A stretch of DNA of 64,000 nucleotides, taken from positions 1,054,001 through 1,118,000 of the forward strand of contig NZ_AP027130.1 of the NCBI RefSeq assembly GCF_027925145.1, read 5' to 3'. The translations under genes were made by a program, and so were the position numbers. Every line of letters starts with the position of its first letter. Positions within the stretch are counted from its first letter, which is position 1. The notes beneath the pieces are model-generated. The model ran no database searches and was not told the origin of the DNA. It worked only from the letters and a program-made list of their open reading frames with translations. Positions 61,466 to 64,000 of this stretch are shown here, one piece after another. This stretch comes from Thermodesulfomicrobium sp. WS. GTDB taxonomy: Bacteria; Desulfobacterota; Desulfovibrionia; Desulfovibrionales; Desulfomicrobiaceae.

Positions 61466-62073
61466 GGCATGCGGGCCACGGCGGCGAGCATCTGGCGCAC
61501 CTCCGGATGGTTCCAGTCCGCGCCGCCGACGTGCGCGTACACGATGCGGCCTTTGCTATCCAAAATATAGGTCAGCGGCAGGGTTGTGGCCTTGAGCGGC
61601 TCCGGCACGTTCCCCAAAAAGGCGTACAGGGGCATGCGCAGGTTCTTGGCCACAGGATGGCGGGCGATGTCTGCCGGGTCCTCTTCGCTCACACAGTAGA
61701 CCGCAACGTCACCGTCCTTCCAGAGTGCCTCGAGGGAGGGCATTTCCTCGCGGCAGGGCGGGCACCATGTGGCAAAGAGGTTGAGCACGGTGACCTTCCC
61801 GCGCAGGTCGGCGCAGGAGATGGTTTTCCCGGCAAGATCTTGGAATTGGCAGGCAAGGTCCGCCACATTGAGGCCGATGACCCCGCGGGCGGCTGCTTCC
61901 GAGCGCTTGAGGGCCGCGGCCTGGCGGGCGGCCTCCTGGGCCGTTTCTCGCCGGGCTTCAGTATCGCTTCGCAGCATCTGGGCGGACCAGGAGCCGGCTA
62001 TAAGCTCAATGAGCATCACGGTGATGGCGCCGACCAAAAAACCGGCAACCGAATGTTTGGTGATGATGGCCAT
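61462..62073 (-). CDS. TlpA-like membrane-anchored thiol:disulfide oxidoreductase
   Basis: This protein has 203 residues from the ATG at 62073 (site GAGGAAG). One N-terminal membrane anchor (VAGFLVGAITVMLIELIAG) is followed by an alanine/arginine-rich helical linker and a thioredoxin-like domain. The active site is WCPPC in LNLFATWCPPCREEMPSL, and the cis-proline region is TLPLTYILDSKGRIV. It acts in the periplasm, probably in reducing disulfides (cytochrome c maturation or other). It is coupled to the upstream pseudouridine synthase gene by TAATG. Confidence 0.88.
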   Translation of the reverse strand: MAIITKHSVAGFLVGAITVMLIELIAGSWSAQMLRSDTEARRETAQEAARQAAALKRSEAAARGVIGLNVADLACQFQDLAGKTISCADLRGKVTVLNLFATWCPPCREEMPSLEALWKDGDVAVYCVSEEDPADIARHPVAKNLRMPLYAFLGNVPEPLKATTLPLTYILDSKGRIVYAHVGGADWNHPEVRQMLAAVARMP

Positions 62074-62810
62074 TACTTCCTCGTGGAACTGTTGGGTGAG
62101 ACCAGGGCAGCGATTTCGTCGGCACTCAAATGGCGCCAGGAGCCGGGCGGTAAGTCCCCGAGGCGCACGGCGTCTACTCCTACTCGCCGAAGGCGCAGGA
62201 TGACAAGCCCAAGGTCTCGGCACATGCGGCGGATCTGGCGGTTGACCCCCTGGCGCAGGGTCATGGTGAGGAGGGTATTGGGGCCTTGGCGTTGGGCAGA
62301 GACCTCCACCGGACGCAGGCGCTCTCCCTCGGCCAGGCGCATGCCGTGGCGCATGGTCTCCAGGGCGGCGGCAGGGACCTTGCCGCGCACCAGCACTTGG
62401 TAGCGTTTGGAATGCTCGAAGCGGGGGTGGGTGAGGCGCAGGGCAAGATCACCGTCGGTGGTGAGCAGCAGCAGCCCCTCGGACATGACGTCCAGTCGGC
62501 CCACGGGAAAGAGGCGGCGGGAGGTGAGCTCCGGCGGCAGAAGATCGAGGACCGTGGGCCGACCCTGGGGATCGCGGGCTGTGGTGACCACCCCCACGGG
62601 CTTGTGGAGTACGATGACCACGTGCTGTTGCGGCAGCTCCAACGGCCGACCATCAAGGGTGACGGTGTCGGCGGGCAAAACCCGCCGGCCCGGCTCGCGG
62701 CAGACGTCGCCGTTGACCATCACCCGGCCGGCAAAGATGAGCTCGTCCGCCCCCCTGCGGGAAGCTGCCCCGGCGGCGGCCAAGAAACGGTTGAGGCGCA
62801 GTGCTTCCAT
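62073..62810 (-). CDS. 16S/23S rRNA pseudouridine synthase, RsuA/RluB family
   Basis: This protein has about 245 residues from the ATG at 62810; another ATG at 62822 is equally possible and no clear site favours either. The N-terminal S4 RNA-binding domain (LRLNRFLAAAGAASRRGADE) is followed by the catalytic domain with the active-site aspartate in FPVGRLDVMSEGLLLLTTDG. The closing family block is LRQGVNRQIRRMCRDLGL. RsuA (16S U516), RluB (23S) and RluE cannot be separated by eye. It lies in an operon with the TlpA-like gene, divergent from valS. Confidence 0.88.
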   Translation of the reverse strand: MEALRLNRFLAAAGAASRRGADELIFAGRVMVNGDVCREPGRRVLPADTVTLDGRPLELPQQHVVIVLHKPVGVVTTARDPQGRPTVLDLLPPELTSRRLFPVGRLDVMSEGLLLLTTDGDLALRLTHPRFEHSKRYQVLVRGKVPAAALETMRHGMRLAEGERLRPVEVSAQRQGPNTLLTMTLRQGVNRQIRRMCRDLGLVILRLRRVGVDAVRLGDLPPGSWRHLSADEIAALVSPNSSTRK

Positions 62811-62994
62811 GACCGAAGCCATAGAGCGCAGCGGCATGGGGGGCAAGTGGAGGCGTGGCGTCTTGCCTTGATTTTTCCCCCCCCTGCCGGTAGGCGTGGA
62901 CGGCTTGCGCGGCGATCGCTCCGCGCCATCCGACGACCAGTGGCGGGCGCGTATTGGTGCTCGTGATCCTGGTTCCATCAAGGAGAATGACCTC

Positions 62995-64000
62995 ATGTCC
63001 ACCACAGAGCTTGCCAAGGGCTACGAGCCTGCTGGCGTGGAAGCGCGCTGGCGCGCCTTTTGGGAGGAGTCGCGCGCCTTTACTCCAGACGTGGAGCGCG
63101 CGTGCTCCGCGAAAGCATCCAATTATTCCATCGTCATCCCGCCGCCCAACGTCACGGGGGCCCTGCATATGGGCCATGCCCTCAATATCACGCTGCAGGA
63201 CATCCTCTGCCGCCACATGCGTCAGCGAGGAAAAAACGTGCTCTGGATTCCCGGCACGGACCACGCCGGCATCGCCACGCAGAACGTGGTGGAGCGGCGT
63301 CTGCTCGCTGAAGGCGTGCGCCGCGAAGACCTGGGACGGGAGGAATTCGTGCGCCGGGTGTGGCAGTGGAAGGAGGAGTACGGCGGCCGTATCCTCAACC
63401 AGATCCGTCGCCTTGGCGCGAGCGTGGACTGGACGCGGGAGCGCTTCACCATGGACGAGGGGCTTTCCCAGGCCGTGCGCGAGGTCTTCGTGCGCCTCTA
63501 CGAGGAAGGTCTGGTGTATCGAGGCAAATATTTGGTCAATTGGTGTCCGCGCTGCCATACCGCCCTGGCCGATGACGAAGTGGAATACGCGCCAGCCCGG
63601 TCCACCCTGTACCATCTCCGCTATCCCTTGGCTGAAGGCGACGGCTTTGTGACCATCGCCACGGTGCGGCCGGAGACCATGCTCGGCGACACGGCCGTGG
63701 CCGTGCACCCAGAGGATGAACGCTACCAGCACCTGATCGGCAAAAAGGTGCGCCTGCCGCTGGTGGACCGCCTGATCCCCATCATCGCCGACGCCTACGT
63801 GGACCCGGAATTCGGGACCGGGTGCCTCAAGGTCACACCAGGCCATGACATGAACGACTGGGAACTCGGCCGCAAGCACGGCCTGGAGATCGTGAGCGTC
63901 ATCGACGATCATGGCCGCATGAACGCTAGTGTCCCTGAGGCCTATCAGGGGCTTTCCGCCCAGGAGTGCCGGGCGCGGGTGGTGGAAGACTTGCGGGCCA
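62995..64000 (+). CDS. valS: Valyl-tRNA synthetase, 5' part
   Basis: ATG 62995 is preceded by AAGGAG (62980-62985). The encoded N-terminal 335 residues are Val[21 protein letters not shown], the HIGH-class motif in [38 protein letters not shown] and then the editing domain from about residue 215 ([40 protein letters not shown]). The KMSKS motif and anticodon domain lie past the window end. It charges tRNA-Val in the cytoplasm. No T-box-like leader is evident in the 184 bases between it and the divergent synthase. Confidence 0.95.
   Translation, partial: MSTTELAKGYEPAGVEARWRAFWEESRAFTPDVERACSAKASNYSIVIPPPNVTGALHMGHALNITLQDILCRHMRQRGKNVLWIPGTDHAGIATQNVVERRLLAEGVRREDLGREEFVRRVWQWKEEYGGRILNQIRRLGASVDWTRERFTMDEGLSQAVREVFVRLYEEGLVYRGKYLVNWCPRCHTALADDEVEYAPARSTLYHLRYPLAEGDGFVTIATVRPETMLGDTAVAVHPEDERYQHLIGKKVRLPLVDRLIPIIADAYVDPEFGTGCLKVTPGHDMNDWELGRKHGLEIVSVIDDHGRMNASVPEAYQGLSAQECRARVVEDLRA

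Noticed and set aside
1-64000. CRISPR array, tRNA, rRNA or known riboswitch
   Set aside because: No spaced direct-repeat series, cloverleaf or conserved riboswitch core was recognised on reading. A dedicated covariance-model search was not possible here.

Overview
The window is a GC-rich bacterial chromosome segment. Gene content and order point to a deltaproteobacterial, Desulfovibrionales-like host. The evidence is a murD-ftsW-murG-murC-ftsQ-ftsA-ftsZ cell-wall/division cluster, a dual-CXXC domain of the kind I associate with Desulfovibrio-type genomes, a substrate-binding-sensor hybrid kinase with an NtrC-type regulator, and dense ATGA-type gene overlaps. The host call is inference; no rRNA or tRNA is present to anchor it.

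Layout. (1) 1-9.2 kb, + strand: the end of the dcw cluster (murD 3' part through ftsZ, with murB missing between murC and ftsQ), then a radical SAM protein. (2) 9.2-19.4 kb, + strand: a 1,824-residue membrane protein with a GH94 (glycosyltransferase-36-like) C-terminal half, three glycosyltransferases and a flavoprotein of the UDP-galactopyranose mutase/amine oxidase fold. (3) 19.4-33.8 kb, - strand: a tightly packed operon of glycosyltransferases and methyltransferases, many of them multi-domain fusions, plus an NAD-sugar epimerase and a hexapeptide acyltransferase. Base composition becomes clearly AT-rich from about 25 to 34 kb. (4) 33.8-34.4 kb: a scar with a broken insertion-sequence orfA and a truncated CMP-sugar cytidylyltransferase. 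(5) 34.4-42.1 kb, - strand: a second glycan block (CgeB-like transferase, a 949-residue FkbM/methyltransferase/transferase fusion, a methyltransferase, a nucleotide-sugar dehydrogenase, a radical SAM/SPASM protein). (6) 42.1-42.9 kb: decayed non-coding DNA with a probable transposase remnant. (7) 42.9-45 kb: fcl and gmd for GDP-fucose, GC-rich again. (8) 45-64 kb: ordinary core and accessory genes. These are an HDOD protein, a YibE/F-like membrane protein, alkaline phosphatase, a zinc-finger protein, a 3-hydroxyisobutyrate-dehydrogenase-like enzyme, a two-component system, an aminotransferase, murI, a RuvC-like/zinc-ribbon fusion, pcnB, an ECF-type transporter operon, a Nudix hydrolase, a TlpA-like thioredoxin, a pseudouridine synthase and the 5' part of valS.

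How the genes work together: the 14.7-45 kb region looks like an assembly locus for a methylated, possibly fucose- and uronate-containing surface glycan (lipopolysaccharide O-chain, capsule or protein glycan). No flippase, polymerase, ABC exporter or flagellin gene is inside the window, so the acceptor cannot be named. The most unusual items are: the ECF transporter whose ATPase seems divided between a P-loop protein (60176-60664) and a signature-motif protein (60661-61023); a possible gene-within-gene at 57133-57783; three related glycosyltransferases sharing a NIGAPAARNW core; and the large membrane-anchored GH94 protein beside the division cluster.
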